Shown here piece after piece: positions 44,249-53,072 of a DNA stretch of 64,000 nt. The notes beneath the pieces are model-generated. The model saw only the letters and a list, made by a program, of their open reading frames with translations, had not been told where the DNA came from and searched no databases. Source of the stretch: Streptomyces adustus (GTDB taxonomy: Bacteria > Actinomycetota > Actinomycetes > Streptomycetales > Streptomycetaceae); NCBI RefSeq assembly GCF_009377175.1, contig NZ_VJZD01000001.1, positions 62,001 to 126,000 of the forward strand. The letters run 5' to 3'. The translations under genes were made by a program, and so were the position numbers. Position 1 is the stretch's first letter. Each line of letters starts with the position of its first letter.

Positions 44249-45097
44249 ATGTCCCACGCCCCTTACCACGCAGACAGGGCAGCCCCGGTTGTGCCCACGG
44301 CCGGCTCGGCCCCGGCAGCGCACACGCGCACCCCGAACAGGGCGACCCGATTCCGCGGTTCGGCCCTCGTGACCGGCGCCTCTTCCGGTATCGGTGCGGC
44401 CGTCGCCCGCCGGCTGGCCGCCGAGGGCGGCTGGCACATGGTCCTCAACGGACGCGACCCCACCCGGCTGAACCGGGTGGCCGCACAGGTGTCGGCCGCG
44501 GCGTTCCCCGCGGACCTCACCCGCCCGCACACCGACCGGCGCCTGTGCGACTTCGTCCTCGACCAGGTCGGCAGGCCCGACCTGCTGGTGGCCTGTGCCG
44601 GTGTGGGCTGGGCGGGAGACTTCACGGCCATGCCCGCTTCCGCCATCGAGGAGGTCGTCGCCGTGGACCTGCTCTCCACCCTCCATGTCGTACGGCAGTT
44701 CGTCCCCCACATGACGGAGGCGGACTCCGGACGCATCGTGCTGATCGGCTCCGTGGCGGGGAGCGTCGCCGTACGCGAAGAAGCCGTGTACTCCGCGGTC
44801 AAGGCCGCGCTCGGCGTCTTCGCCGACGCCTTGCGGTACGAACTGCGCGCCACCGGCGTGGGCGTCACCCATGTGATCCCCGGTGTGGTGGACACTCCGT
44901 TCTTCGCCCGCCGCGGGGTGCCCTATCTGCGGTCCCATCCCCGCCCGGTGGCCCCGGAGCGGGTGGCCGACGCCGTCTGGAGCGCCGTACGACGCGGCCG
45001 CGACGAGGTGTACGTGCCGGGCTGGCTCCGGCTGCCCGCCCGGGTGCGGGGCGGGGCGCCGGGGCTGTACCGGTGCCTCGCCACCAGATTCGGATGA
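44249..45097 (+). CDS. Short-chain dehydrogenase/reductase
   Basis: The 282-residue protein starts at ATG 44249. The classical SDR cofactor motif ALVTGASSGIGAAVARRLA comes after a 35-residue extension, followed by VACAGVGWAG, the Ser of LIGSVAGSV and the catalytic YSAVKAAL (Tyr-x-x-x-Lys). It is an NAD(P)-dependent oxidoreductase of unknown substrate. The gene for a DMT transporter starts seven bases after its stop, so the two form an operon. Confidence 0.9.
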   Translation: MSHAPYHADRAAPVVPTAGSAPAAHTRTPNRATRFRGSALVTGASSGIGAAVARRLAAEGGWHMVLNGRDPTRLNRVAAQVSAAAFPADLTRPHTDRRLCDFVLDQVGRPDLLVACAGVGWAGDFTAMPASAIEEVVAVDLLSTLHVVRQFVPHMTEADSGRIVLIGSVAGSVAVREEAVYSAVKAALGVFADALRYELRATGVGVTHVIPGVVDTPFFARRGVPYLRSHPRPVAPERVADAVWSAVRRGRDEVYVPGWLRLPARVRGGAPGLYRCLATRFG

Positions 45098-45104
45098 GGA
45101 GCCC

Positions 45105-46022
45105 GTGGGAGCGCTCACGGTCGTCCTCGCCCTGCTCGCGGCGCTGTGCAACGCCTCGGCCTCGGTCCTGCAACGCCGCGCCGCCGCCGAGGAGTCCGAC
45201 AGCCGAGCCGGCGCGCGGCACGCCGTGCGCTGGCTGACGCGCGTGCTGCAACGGCCGCACTGGCTCGCGGGCTTCGGGCTGCTGATCCTGTCCACGGTGT
45301 TCCAGGCCTGGGCGCTGGCCGTGGGCAGCCTGTCCGTGGTCCAACCGCTGTTGGCCAGTGAGCTCCTGTTCACCCTGGTGGTGGGCAGCATGGTGTTCCA
45401 CCGCCGCCCCGATCCGCGTACGTGGTTCGCGTTCGTCTCGCTCGGCGTCGGGCTGGCCCTCTTCCTCACCGCGGCCTCCCCTTCCGTCGGCCTCGGGACG
45501 GCGTCCGACAGTTCCTGGCTCATGGCCGGGAGCGTCGTGCTCGCCGCGGTGGTGGCCCTGGTGCTGGCGAGCCGCCCGACCCGGGGCGCCCTGCGGGCGG
45601 CGCTGCTCGGCCTGGCCGCCGCGATGTCGTTCGCGATGACCGCCGCGCTGATCAAGGAAGTCGTGGGACGCCGGGACCAAGGATGGGCAGGCGTGTTCGC
45701 CCACTGGTCGCTGTGGGGGACGGCCGTCGTCGGGTTGCTCAGTTTCGTACTGCTCCAGGCCGCCTTCCGGGCCGGATCGCTGACGGCGTCGCAGCCCGCC
45801 CTCACTCTCGGCGACGCCATCACGAGTGTCGCCCTGGGATGGGCGCTGTTCGCGGAACACATCGGACTCGGTGTGCGCCTCGTACCCGAGATCATCGGCA
45901 TCGTGCTCATCGGCGCGGGCAGCCTCGGCCTGTCGGGCGCGCCCTCCGTACACGCCACCTGGGACACCCTCCCCCACAGCACCCCGGATTCCGACCCGGG
46001 GCAGCGCCACCAGCCGACCTGA
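45105..46022 (+). CDS. DMT superfamily membrane transporter
   Basis: The 305-residue protein starts at GTG 45105 with GAGGAG upstream. It has nine to ten membrane helices, with N-terminal LTVVLALLAALCNASASVLQRRAA and a second half ending in LGDAITSVALGWALFAEHIGL, the pattern of the drug/metabolite (EamA-like) family, here close to the NIPA-like branch. It probably exports a small metabolite. It is co-transcribed with the SDR gene. Confidence 0.85.
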   Translation: MGALTVVLALLAALCNASASVLQRRAAAEESDSRAGARHAVRWLTRVLQRPHWLAGFGLLILSTVFQAWALAVGSLSVVQPLLASELLFTLVVGSMVFHRRPDPRTWFAFVSLGVGLALFLTAASPSVGLGTASDSSWLMAGSVVLAAVVALVLASRPTRGALRAALLGLAAAMSFAMTAALIKEVVGRRDQGWAGVFAHWSLWGTAVVGLLSFVLLQAAFRAGSLTASQPALTLGDAITSVALGWALFAEHIGLGVRLVPEIIGIVLIGAGSLGLSGAPSVHATWDTLPHSTPDSDPGQRHQPT

Positions 46023-46112
46023 CGACCCTGGTCGATCGACGTGCCACCCCCCGATCGACACAGACCGTGGTCTACTGCCGATCACAGCACCGATCGACGA
46101 GAAGCAGAGGTC

Positions 46113-46427
46113 ATGACCACTCACTGCTGCGAGGCGATGTCCAGCCACGTGAACGCAGGGTGCGACCAGCACGACGACCCCTTCGACTGCCCGGACGCGC
46201 TGGTGCATTTCAGCGCCAAGTTCCAGGAGTACGGGCTGATCGTCCATGACGGCGGCACGGCCGGCATCACGATCGACTTCTGCCCCTGGTGCGGACGACG
46301 CCTCCCCGCCTCGCAGCGGGACCGGTGGTTCGACGAACTGGAGCGCCGCGGGATCGATCCCTGGGAGGACGAGGTGCCCGTCGAGTTCCAGGACGACCGC
46401 TGGCTCGCCTCCCCGCAGCAGGAATAG
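46113..46427 (+). CDS. Small Cys-rich hypothetical protein (zinc-binding)
   Basis: The 104-residue protein starts at ATG 46113 with AGAGG upstream. MTTHCCEAMSSHVNAGCDQHDDPFDCPDALV followed by DFCPWCGRRLP gives several Cys/His ligands, with a clear zinc-knuckle CPWCG. The C-terminal helix ends in an acidic tail. It looks like the small single-domain DUF6980-type proteins; the exact family is uncertain and no function is known. Confidence 0.72.
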   Translation: MTTHCCEAMSSHVNAGCDQHDDPFDCPDALVHFSAKFQEYGLIVHDGGTAGITIDFCPWCGRRLPASQRDRWFDELERRGIDPWEDEVPVEFQDDRWLASPQQE

Positions 46428-46465
46428 CGGCCGACCAACCGGTGTCCGCGGGCGGATCAGCCGGA

Positions 46466-47692
46466 TCAGGTGGACTCGGCCGGGGTGGCCCTTGCTGGTT
46501 CGTGCTCCGGGTGAGCGGGCTCGCGCAGGGTGGTGGAGAGCAGCACGGCCAGCACCGGAACGGTGGCGAGCACCATGAGCGCGCCCCGTGGGCCGTAGTG
46601 GGTGGCGACGATGCCCAGCAGCGGCATGAACAGTCCGCCGGCGCTCACCGCGAGGCCGAGGGTGACACCGGCCGCGGTCCCGGGACGGCTGGGCAGGTAG
46701 TCCTGACCGAGCTTGATGAGCACCGCGAACGGGATGTTCGAGACCAGCCCCACCAGCAACGCCAGCGGCAGCGCCAGGTACTTGTCGTCGCACACCAGCA
46801 TGAGCCACAGGGCGGGCAGCATGGCCGCGTTCCCGATCTGCACGGTGCGCACCATGCCGACCCGGTCGGCCAGCCGGCCGCCGAGCAGCGTGCCGAGCAC
46901 ACCGCCCCCGAGCTCCAGCGTCAGCGCCGTACCGCCCAGCCCGCTGCTCGCCTCCAGATGGCGGATCCAGTACAGCGAGATGAACGTGTTCAGCCCGGTC
47001 GAGATCGTGGACCGCACGACCTCGACCGCGGTCAGGGCCGCGAACCGCCACGGCCGGTCCGCGCCCTGCCGCTGCACCTTCTTGTCCGCCGTGCCCGCCG
47101 TGCGCTGGTGATGGCGCAGCAGGACGAAGCCCATGAGCACGGCAGGGGGGATGAACAGCGCCGTCGCACCGACCCCGAGGTTGTCCAGGGCCGGGGTCAC
47201 CAGCGCCGGGCCCACGAAGAAGCCCACGCTGCCGCCCGCGGCGAAGTAGCTCATCGCGGTGGCGCTGCCTCCGGCCGCGCGGCGCGCGTCCCGCCCCGCG
47301 GGCGGATGGAACATCGCGATACCGACACCGGCCATCAGCAGCAGCGCGAACACCAGCGGATAGGAGGGCGCGAGCCCCGACAGGCCGGCCCCGATCCCCG
47401 CGAGGCTGATCCCGAGCGGCGACATCCAGCGCAGCCGGTACCGGTCGGCGAGCAGCCCGATCGGCACCTGCGGCAACGCGCTGCCCAGGGTGGCGGCAAG
47501 AGCCAGCCCGGAGGCCTGGACATAGCTGAAATCGCGTTGCAGCACGAAGTAGGGGACGGCGGCGGGCACCAGTCCCTGGTAGAAGTCGTCGACCGCATGG
47601 GCGCCGGCCCAGATCCGCATCCGGCGCCAGTGCCCCTGCTCCGGCCGGTCACCGACGTCACGCGCCGTGCTTGTTTCCTGTGTCGCTGTCAC
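46466..47692 (-). CDS. MFS exporter, Fsr (fosmidomycin resistance) type
   Basis: The 408-residue protein has twelve membrane helices. The opening GAHAVDDFYQGLVPAAVPYFVLQRDFSYVQASGLALAATLGSALPQVPIGLLADR and MFHPPAGRDARRAAGGSATAMSYFAAGGSVGFFVGP are the hallmarks of the Fsr branch of the MFS. It probably exports an antibiotic or toxic compound by proton antiport. Start GTG 47692. It is divergent from an AraC gene 54 bases away, the arrangement known for NimR/NimT in enterobacteria. Confidence 0.88.
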   Translation of the reverse strand: MTATQETSTARDVGDRPEQGHWRRMRIWAGAHAVDDFYQGLVPAAVPYFVLQRDFSYVQASGLALAATLGSALPQVPIGLLADRYRLRWMSPLGISLAGIGAGLSGLAPSYPLVFALLLMAGVGIAMFHPPAGRDARRAAGGSATAMSYFAAGGSVGFFVGPALVTPALDNLGVGATALFIPPAVLMGFVLLRHHQRTAGTADKKVQRQGADRPWRFAALTAVEVVRSTISTGLNTFISLYWIRHLEASSGLGGTALTLELGGGVLGTLLGGRLADRVGMVRTVQIGNAAMLPALWLMLVCDDKYLALPLALLVGLVSNIPFAVLIKLGQDYLPSRPGTAAGVTLGLAVSAGGLFMPLLGIVATHYGPRGALMVLATVPVLAVLLSTTLREPAHPEHEPARATPAEST

Positions 47693-47746
47693 GGCTCCAC
47701 GATGCTCAACGGCACCCCAGGCGCGCTTCCCGTAATCTGCCTACCC

Positions 47747-48532
47747 ATGTCGAAGATCCGCCACATGCCGGTCGCGCCCACCAAGACCGAGGCCCACGGC
47801 GGCGGCGACACGATCGACCGGCACCGCCACGACGACCACCAGCTCATCTACGTCAGCTCCGGGGTCCTCGCCATCTCCACGGAACACGGGTCCTGGATCG
47901 CCTCCAACGACCGAGCCCTGTGGATCCCGGCGAACATCTGGCACGAACACCGCTTCTACGGCCGGAGCCGCTTCCACGCCATCGGCTTCCCCGCCCGGGG
48001 CACGACCGCCCTGCTCGACACCGAACGCCCCACGGTCATCGCCGTCGACGCCCTCGTACGCGAACTCCTCATCGCGCTCACCGGCACCGATCTCACGCAG
48101 ACCGAGAGCCGCCACCTGGAAGCGGTGCTGCGCGACCGGCTGCGCCGCGTCACGGCCCAGCCGGTCGCCCTGCCGTCCGCCCGTGACCGACGGCTGGCCG
48201 ACGTCTGCCGTCTGATCGAGGAGAACCTGCGCCACCCCTACACGCTCGCCCAGCTCGCCGACCAGGTGCACGCGGGTGAACGCACCCTCTCGCGCCTGTT
48301 CCGCGACGAATTCGGCATGACCTTCCCCCAGTGGCGCACTCGCGCCCGGATCCTCAACGCGATGGTCAGGCTCGCCGAGGGCGCCTCCGTCACCGACACC
48401 GCGCACGCCTGCGGGTGGGCCACGACCAGTGCGTTCGTCCACGCCTTCGCCCAGACCATGGGCACGACCCCCGGCTCCTATCGCGCAGGCGTCCACGCCG
48501 CACCGGCAGCACCCCCCGACACCACCGCATGA
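47747..48532 (+). CDS. AraC family regulator (NimR-like)
   Basis: The 261-residue protein has an N-terminal cupin sensor (DTIDRHRHDDHQLIYVSSGVLAISTEHGSW, NIWHEHRF) and two C-terminal HTH motifs (YTLAQLADQVHAGERTLSRLFRDEFGMTFPQWRTRARI, then SVTDTAHACGWATTSAFVHAFAQTMGTTPGSYR). It is divergent from the Fsr-type exporter and the likely regulator of it. No ribosome site precedes ATG 47747, while TAATCT ends eight bases before it, so translation may be leaderless. Confidence 0.9.
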   Translation: MSKIRHMPVAPTKTEAHGGGDTIDRHRHDDHQLIYVSSGVLAISTEHGSWIASNDRALWIPANIWHEHRFYGRSRFHAIGFPARGTTALLDTERPTVIAVDALVRELLIALTGTDLTQTESRHLEAVLRDRLRRVTAQPVALPSARDRRLADVCRLIEENLRHPYTLAQLADQVHAGERTLSRLFRDEFGMTFPQWRTRARILNAMVRLAEGASVTDTAHACGWATTSAFVHAFAQTMGTTPGSYRAGVHAAPAAPPDTTA

Positions 48533-48709
48533 CAGCCCCGTCGGCCCTCTCGACAGGGGTCCGTAACCGACGCCTGTGACCTTGCGGCGAACCTGTCCTT
48601 GATCGGTAACAGGACCTCGTGGCTTGTGAGTTGGGGGCGATCCCCGATGCAGAATCGGTCCGCCGCCGATGCGACGGCGGCCCTGCACCACCGACCACAG
48701 GGGGACCTC

Positions 48710-49471
48710 ATGAACGCCGCTGCCCGCAAGAATCCCAGGAGCCGCACCAGTCGGCAGTCCTACGCCCTGGGCGCCGCGGCGGTCGCCGCGCTCCTGGCGA
48801 CCACGGCGTGCCAGTCCGGCTCGCACGACACCGCGGACGCGTCCAAGTCCTCCGCCCGACCCGGCGCGTCCGCCACCGCGACATCGAGTGCGACGAGTAC
48901 GACGACGTCCGGCGCGACGGCATCGGATACGGCGACGTCGGGGGCGAAGACCTCGGCGCGGCCCAGCGGCGGCAGCGACGAGAGCGAACAGGGCGGGAAC
49001 ACCGGCACAACCACCGGCGGCGACAGCTCCAGCGTCCCCCTGTGCACGTTGCAGGACCTCTCGGTCTCCGCCACGAACTACGACGCGAAGGGCGAGCCGG
49101 TTCGCCACCTCCTCCTCGTCGTCACCAACACCGGCCGCAAGAAGTGCGACATCCAGGGCGCCCCCGAGGTCACGCTCGGCAACGCCAAGGCACCGGCGCC
49201 GGCCAGGAAGGAGACCGATCCCGGCGAGGTGCTCACCCTCGCTCCGGGCGGGAAGGCGTACGCCGGCCTGTTCGCCACCGGCGGCCACCGGGACACCTAC
49301 GACGTGCGGTCCATGACCCTCGGCCTCGGCAGCGCCGGCGGCGAGAGCGAGCCGGGCAAGCCGGTCGGCGTACGCATGCCCGTCGCCTCCTTCCTGGCCG
49401 ACGACGGCCAGTGGGTCACGTACTGGGCGGGTACCGAGGGCCTCGCCATGCGTCCCGTCACCCAGTCCTGA
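48710..49471 (+). CDS. DUF4232 lipoprotein
   Basis: The 253-residue protein starts at ATG 48710 with AGGGGGA upstream. The lipobox LLATTAC (Cys about 37) is followed by a low-complexity Ser/Thr/Gly linker of about 75 residues and a beta-sandwich DUF4232 domain (CTLQDLSVSATNYDAKGEPVRHLLLVVTNTGRKKCDIQGAPEV) common in actinomycete cell-surface proteins. Function unknown. Confidence 0.85.
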   Translation: MNAAARKNPRSRTSRQSYALGAAAVAALLATTACQSGSHDTADASKSSARPGASATATSSATSTTTSGATASDTATSGAKTSARPSGGSDESEQGGNTGTTTGGDSSSVPLCTLQDLSVSATNYDAKGEPVRHLLLVVTNTGRKKCDIQGAPEVTLGNAKAPAPARKETDPGEVLTLAPGGKAYAGLFATGGHRDTYDVRSMTLGLGSAGGESEPGKPVGVRMPVASFLADDGQWVTYWAGTEGLAMRPVTQS

Positions 49472-49549
49472 CGAAGCACCCGCACCCGGCCCGGACCGTC
49501 CGTCCGGGCCGGCCCCGGCGCCTCGACCGCACCTCCCCGGATCCCGCGC

Positions 49550-49756
49550 CTACCCCGGAAGCTCCGTACGCTCCCACCACTCGTACACGGGCAGCCTGCC
49601 GTGCTCGGTGCTCTGCTGACGCGTCGTGACCCTGAAGTGCTCGTATCCCCCGTTGAACGGGACCTTGACGTCGAGCCCCGACTCGGGAACCGAGACGATC
49701 CGTTCCGTGAGACCGTCGGGGCCGCCCTCGAGAACTGCTTTCGTGGTATCGGTCAT
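49550..49756 (-). CDS. DUF5988 family small protein
   Basis: The 68-residue protein starts at ATG 49756. [40 protein letters not shown]...[14 protein letters not shown] fits the small DUF5988 family of Streptomyces. There is no strong ribosome site, but the GGYEHF core and C-terminal Trp pair are conserved in form. Function unknown. Confidence 0.7.
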   Translation of the reverse strand: MTDTTKAVLEGGPDGLTERIVSVPESGLDVKVPFNGGYEHFRVTTRQQSTEHGRLPVYEWWERTELPG

Positions 49757-49924
49757 GATCAGATTTTGTCCACAGGCCGGACCGGCTCGTCCCGCGACGC
49801 GCCGAGGCGCCCGCGGTCCGCCGTCGAATCCTGGTCGCCGCCCCTGATACCGAAAATCGGATGCGTCATCCGGGTCCCGGCATGCAAAGCTGTGCATTCC
49901 ACTGCCAGATCCCAGGAGGTCCCC

Positions 49925-50167
49925 GTGACTGCAGAGTCTCCATCCCGAGAAGGCGCGGAGCCGGCCGACACCGAATCTCCTGACCTGGCGCCCGACGAGG
50001 GCGGTCAGGACGACCTCAAGCGCAAGTTCCGTGAGGCGCTGGCGCGCAAGCGCGCCCAGCAGGGGGACGCCGCCGAACTCGCCGCGAACAGCGGGGCGTC
50101 GAAGGTACGCGGCGCGCACGGCCCGGCAGCGAGCCAGCGCTCGTTCCGGCGCAAGAGCGGCGGCTGA
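49925..50167 (+). CDS. DUF5302 family small protein
   Basis: The 80-residue charged protein starts at GTG 49925 with AGGAGG upstream. It has an acidic N-terminus, then [19 protein letters not shown] and a basic tail [12 protein letters not shown], the shape of DUF5302 proteins, which are widespread in actinomycetes and of unknown function. The GC-rich mRNA begins about 100 bases before it. Confidence 0.8.
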   Translation: MTAESPSREGAEPADTESPDLAPDEGGQDDLKRKFREALARKRAQQGDAAELAANSGASKVRGAHGPAASQRSFRRKSGG

Positions 50168-50284
50168 GCTCCACCGTTTCTTGGGACACGTTTTACGTGA
50201 CTCATGCAACTGCGGCGTGGGCACTCGCTGTCTGACCGGAAGACGGGCCCGTGCGGGCCGAAGCGAGAGAGAGCGGGGCAGGTC

Positions 50285-51277
50285 GTGCGACGGCGTAAGA
50301 GCGGCATAGGTATCGCACTCGTCACGGCTGCCGTGCTGGTGGGCACGAGTGCCTGCGGCGGTGGCGGGGGCGGCAGCGACAAGGCCGGCGGGGACGACGC
50401 GAAGGCGTCGGGCACCCCGAGCGCGAGTGCCAGCGCGTCACCGACGAAGCCCGCGGGTCCGCCCATGCTGCTGGAGACGATCACCCCGCAGACGGGCGCC
50501 ACGGTCGGTGTGGCCATGCCGATCTCGGTGATCTTCACGAACCCGGTGGCGGCGAAGGCCCGGGCCACGGTGGAGAAGCACATGCAGGTGAGCGCCTCGC
50601 AGCCGGTGGTCGGCGCCTGGCACTGGTTCGGCGACCAGCGCGCCGACTGGCGGCCGCAGACGTACTGGCCTTCGGGTACGAAGGTGAAGGTCGACGTCGA
50701 CATGAAGGGCGTCAGCAACGGCAACGGCCGCTACGGCGTACGCAGCTACACGCACTCCTTCACCATCGGCGACGACGTCCGCGCGGACGTCTCGGTGACC
50801 GGCCACACCATGAAGGTGACCCGGAACAGCAAGCCGGTGCGCACCCTGTCGATCAACGCGGGCAGCGCCCAGTACCCGACGTGGAACGGCACGATGGCCG
50901 TCATCGACAAGCAGGAGAAGGTCCACATGACCTCCTGCAGTGTCCACATCAGCTGCGACAAGGGCAGCTCCAACTACTACGACCTGACGCTGCCCTGGGA
51001 CGTCCACCTGACCCAGTCCGGTACGTACGTGCACTACTCGACCGGCGACCCCAACCCGGGCAGCGGCAGCGCTCGCGGCTCGCACGGATGCGTCCACCTG
51101 TCCCTGTCGGACGCCAAATGGTTCTACGGCCAGGTCAAGCAGGGCGACCCGATCACCATCACCGGCTCGCCCCGCGCCAAGGCCTCGGCCGACAACGGCT
51201 ACGCCTCCTTCAACCTGCCGTGGGACCAGTGGCTCGTGGGCAGCGCGTCCGGGCAGCAGACGACCGCCACGTTGTAG
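50285..51277 (+). CDS. L,D-transpeptidase lipoprotein
   Basis: The 330-residue protein starts at GTG 50285 (ATG 50204 is possible). The lipobox VGTSAC is followed by a Ser/Gly linker, an Ig-like domain (PPMLLETITPQTGATVGVAMPISVIFTNPV) and a YkuD catalytic domain with the active-site motif SHGCVHLS (Cys), preceded by the conserved His of the VHY...GDPNPGSGSARGSHGC loop. It makes 3-3 cross-links in peptidoglycan outside the membrane, as LdtMt2 does. Confidence 0.94.
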   Translation: MRRRKSGIGIALVTAAVLVGTSACGGGGGGSDKAGGDDAKASGTPSASASASPTKPAGPPMLLETITPQTGATVGVAMPISVIFTNPVAAKARATVEKHMQVSASQPVVGAWHWFGDQRADWRPQTYWPSGTKVKVDVDMKGVSNGNGRYGVRSYTHSFTIGDDVRADVSVTGHTMKVTRNSKPVRTLSINAGSAQYPTWNGTMAVIDKQEKVHMTSCSVHISCDKGSSNYYDLTLPWDVHLTQSGTYVHYSTGDPNPGSGSARGSHGCVHLSLSDAKWFYGQVKQGDPITITGSPRAKASADNGYASFNLPWDQWLVGSASGQQTTATL

Positions 51278-51294
51278 GACCCCTCGACGACGGC

Positions 51295-51343
51295 GGGGCA
51301 CGACGGACGCAGCTGCGCTGTGCTTCCTGATCGTTCGTGCCCC
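51295..51343. terminator. Bidirectional hairpin between convergent genes
   Basis: Arms GGGGCACGA (51295-51303) and TCGTGCCCC (51335-51343) flank a self-complementary CGCAGCTGCG core. Confidence 0.55.
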
Positions 51344-51356
51344 GGCCGCCGCCGTG

Positions 51357-52253
51357 TCACGGCTGGTCGCGGTCCGCGCGCAGGTCGAGGCCCATGGGGT
51401 TGTCGAGCGGGATGTCGCCCTCCCGCAGCACGGCGTGGGTCAGGGGGCGCAGCAGCCGCAGGAGTTCGTCGGTCTCCCCGGCGTCGAGCGCGTCGTAGGC
51501 GGTCGCCGCCAGCCGGTCGGTGCGGGCCTCGACCTCGGTGATGAGCTGGTGTCCGTGCCGGGACAGCCGCCCGTCCTCGATCAGCCCTCTCCCGGTCAGC
51601 GTGTCGCGTATCGAGGTCCACTCGGTCTCGTCGAAGTCGCGTGCCACCGTGTAGACCTCGGGCGGGATCCCCCGTGCGGTGGCTTGCAGGACGTGCGACT
51701 CGCGGCCGCCGATCCCGGCGGCGGCCAGCGCCGCGACATGGCCGTCGCCGCGATGCTCCCGCAGGAGCGTCGCGGCCTGCCACAGCCGGGCGAGGGGTTC
51801 CTCGGGTACCGGCAGAGAGCGGTTGGCCGCGAAGAGCACCCGGCCTTCGAGCGGGGCCGACCGGGCCGCACGCATCGCGAGCTGTGCCGCCCGGGCCACC
51901 TCCGCGCTGTCGGCCGCGGGCCCGAACGCCCGGCCGAGTGCGCGCACGGACCCCTGTAGCCGCGCGTGCAGAGCCTTGTCCGGCGGGGCGAAGTTCCACG
52001 CCGCGGGCAGGGCCCGGCTCACCCGCTCGTGGGTGAAGTTGTAGAACAGCGCGTGCACGATGTCGGCGCCCGCCCGGCCCAGCGGGGCGGCCCGGCCGGC
52101 GAAGTAGCCCATCCAGTAGCCGCGGTAGCCGATCGACCTGAACTCTTCCAGCGGCTCCGGGGCGAAGTACACGACGGCGTGGATCGGTTCGAGCAGCCGC
52201 CACAGCTCACGGGCGGCCTGGGTCCGGTCCGGCGTCGAATCCGGCGTTGTCAT
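51357..52253 (-). CDS. SCO6745 family protein
   Basis: The 298-residue protein is alpha-helical with ARELWRLLEPIHAVVYFAPEPLEEFRSIGYRGYWMGYFAGRAAPLG and a C-terminal winged-helix-like part (RDFDETEWTSIRDTLTGRGLIEDGRLSRHGHQLITEVEARTDRLA). This matches the SCO6745 family, thought to be a ligand-binding domain fused to a MarR-like helix-turn-helix. It may be a regulator without a separate HTH domain. The start ATG 52253 sits at the edge of an 18-base direct repeat. Confidence 0.88.
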   Translation of the reverse strand: MTTPDSTPDRTQAARELWRLLEPIHAVVYFAPEPLEEFRSIGYRGYWMGYFAGRAAPLGRAGADIVHALFYNFTHERVSRALPAAWNFAPPDKALHARLQGSVRALGRAFGPAADSAEVARAAQLAMRAARSAPLEGRVLFAANRSLPVPEEPLARLWQAATLLREHRGDGHVAALAAAGIGGRESHVLQATARGIPPEVYTVARDFDETEWTSIRDTLTGRGLIEDGRLSRHGHQLITEVEARTDRLAATAYDALDAGETDELLRLLRPLTHAVLREGDIPLDNPMGLDLRADRDQP

Positions 52254-52285
52254 GTCACTGTTCTACGTCATGTCACTGTTCTACG
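52251..52285. repeat. 17-base direct repeat across the SCO6745-family start
   Basis: CATGTCACTGTTCTACG occurs at 52251-52267 and 52269-52285 with an 18-base period. On the minus strand the second copy supplies ATG-ACG-TAG just upstream of the real start. Confidence 0.75.
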
Positions 52286-52474
52286 CCTCAACGGCGTTCA
52301 GCCGGAACAATTGCTTCGAGCGGTCTGCTCGGCCGCTACGACGATCAGCGGGCACCGCGGGCCGGGGCCGAGGCCGCCGCCCAGGTTCGCGCCTTCGGCG
52401 GCGCGGCGCGGGCGGCCCTTCCAGGACACCCGCGCCCGCCGCTGAGCGAGAAAGCCACCTCATGCGCGGGGCGG

Positions 52475-52630
52475 CTACCAATAATGCCGGCGGCCGCCGA
52501 CGGCGTGACCGGCCGATCCCATAATCCAGAACACGGCGCCCACGACGAGGAGAATGATCCCGAGCGTCCACAGGATCGAAATTCCCGTCAGGAAACCGAT
52601 GGCGAGCAGAATGATGCCGACGACAAGCAT
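52475..52630 (-). CDS. DUF6131 family small membrane protein
   Basis: A 51-residue protein starting at ATG 52630 with GGAGG six bases upstream, a perfect ribosome site. It has two membrane helices (VVGIILLAIGFLTGISILWTL, then GIILLVVGAVFWIMG) and the tail GHAVGGRRHYW. This matches the DUF6131 family of tiny Streptomyces membrane proteins. Divergent from another small membrane gene at 52723, it probably belongs to an envelope or stress response. Confidence 0.85.
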   Translation of the reverse strand: MLVVGIILLAIGFLTGISILWTLGIILLVVGAVFWIMGSAGHAVGGRRHYW

Positions 52631-52722
52631 GGCGTCCTCCATTTCGCTTGATGTCGCACTACAGGGGTAGGTGGTGATGACGGCCCGCGATCTGTTCGGC
52701 CGCAGCTCAAAGGAGCATTTCC

Positions 52723-53037
52723 ATGATTCTCATCCTTGGCCTCGTCATTCTGGTTCTGGCCGTCATCGTCGGACTGGCGGGAGTTTTCGGCAATATCGGT
52801 GCCGGACACGCTCTCGGAGCCGGCGGCGACTTCTCGATTTTCGGCTACCACGCGACTTCGTCGACCGGGTCCCTCTTTCTGAGCGGAATAATCGTGGGTG
52901 CCGTGGGTTTCCTGGGCCTGGCCCTGGTCCTGGTCGGCGCCCGCCGTTCGGCCCGTCACTCCTCGCGCACCGGGCGAGTACCCCGTATGTCCCGTCGTAA
53001 GACCTCCGATGTCGACCACCGGGCAGCGCCCGGCTGA
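52723..53037 (+). CDS. Small membrane protein
   Basis: The 104-residue protein starts at ATG 52723 with AAAGGAG upstream. It has two membrane segments (LILGLVILVLAVIVGLAGVF and GSLFLSGIIVGAVGFLGLALVLVG) around a Gly-rich outer loop, and a basic cytoplasmic tail. A GCTT-spacer-GGGTAG sequence (about 52647-52668) loosely resembles a SigB-type promoter. No named family recognised. Confidence 0.7.
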   Translation: MILILGLVILVLAVIVGLAGVFGNIGAGHALGAGGDFSIFGYHATSSTGSLFLSGIIVGAVGFLGLALVLVGARRSARHSSRTGRVPRMSRRKTSDVDHRAAPG

Positions 53038-53072
53038 TCGCGGCCGGGGCACACCCACTCCCGCGGAACGCG

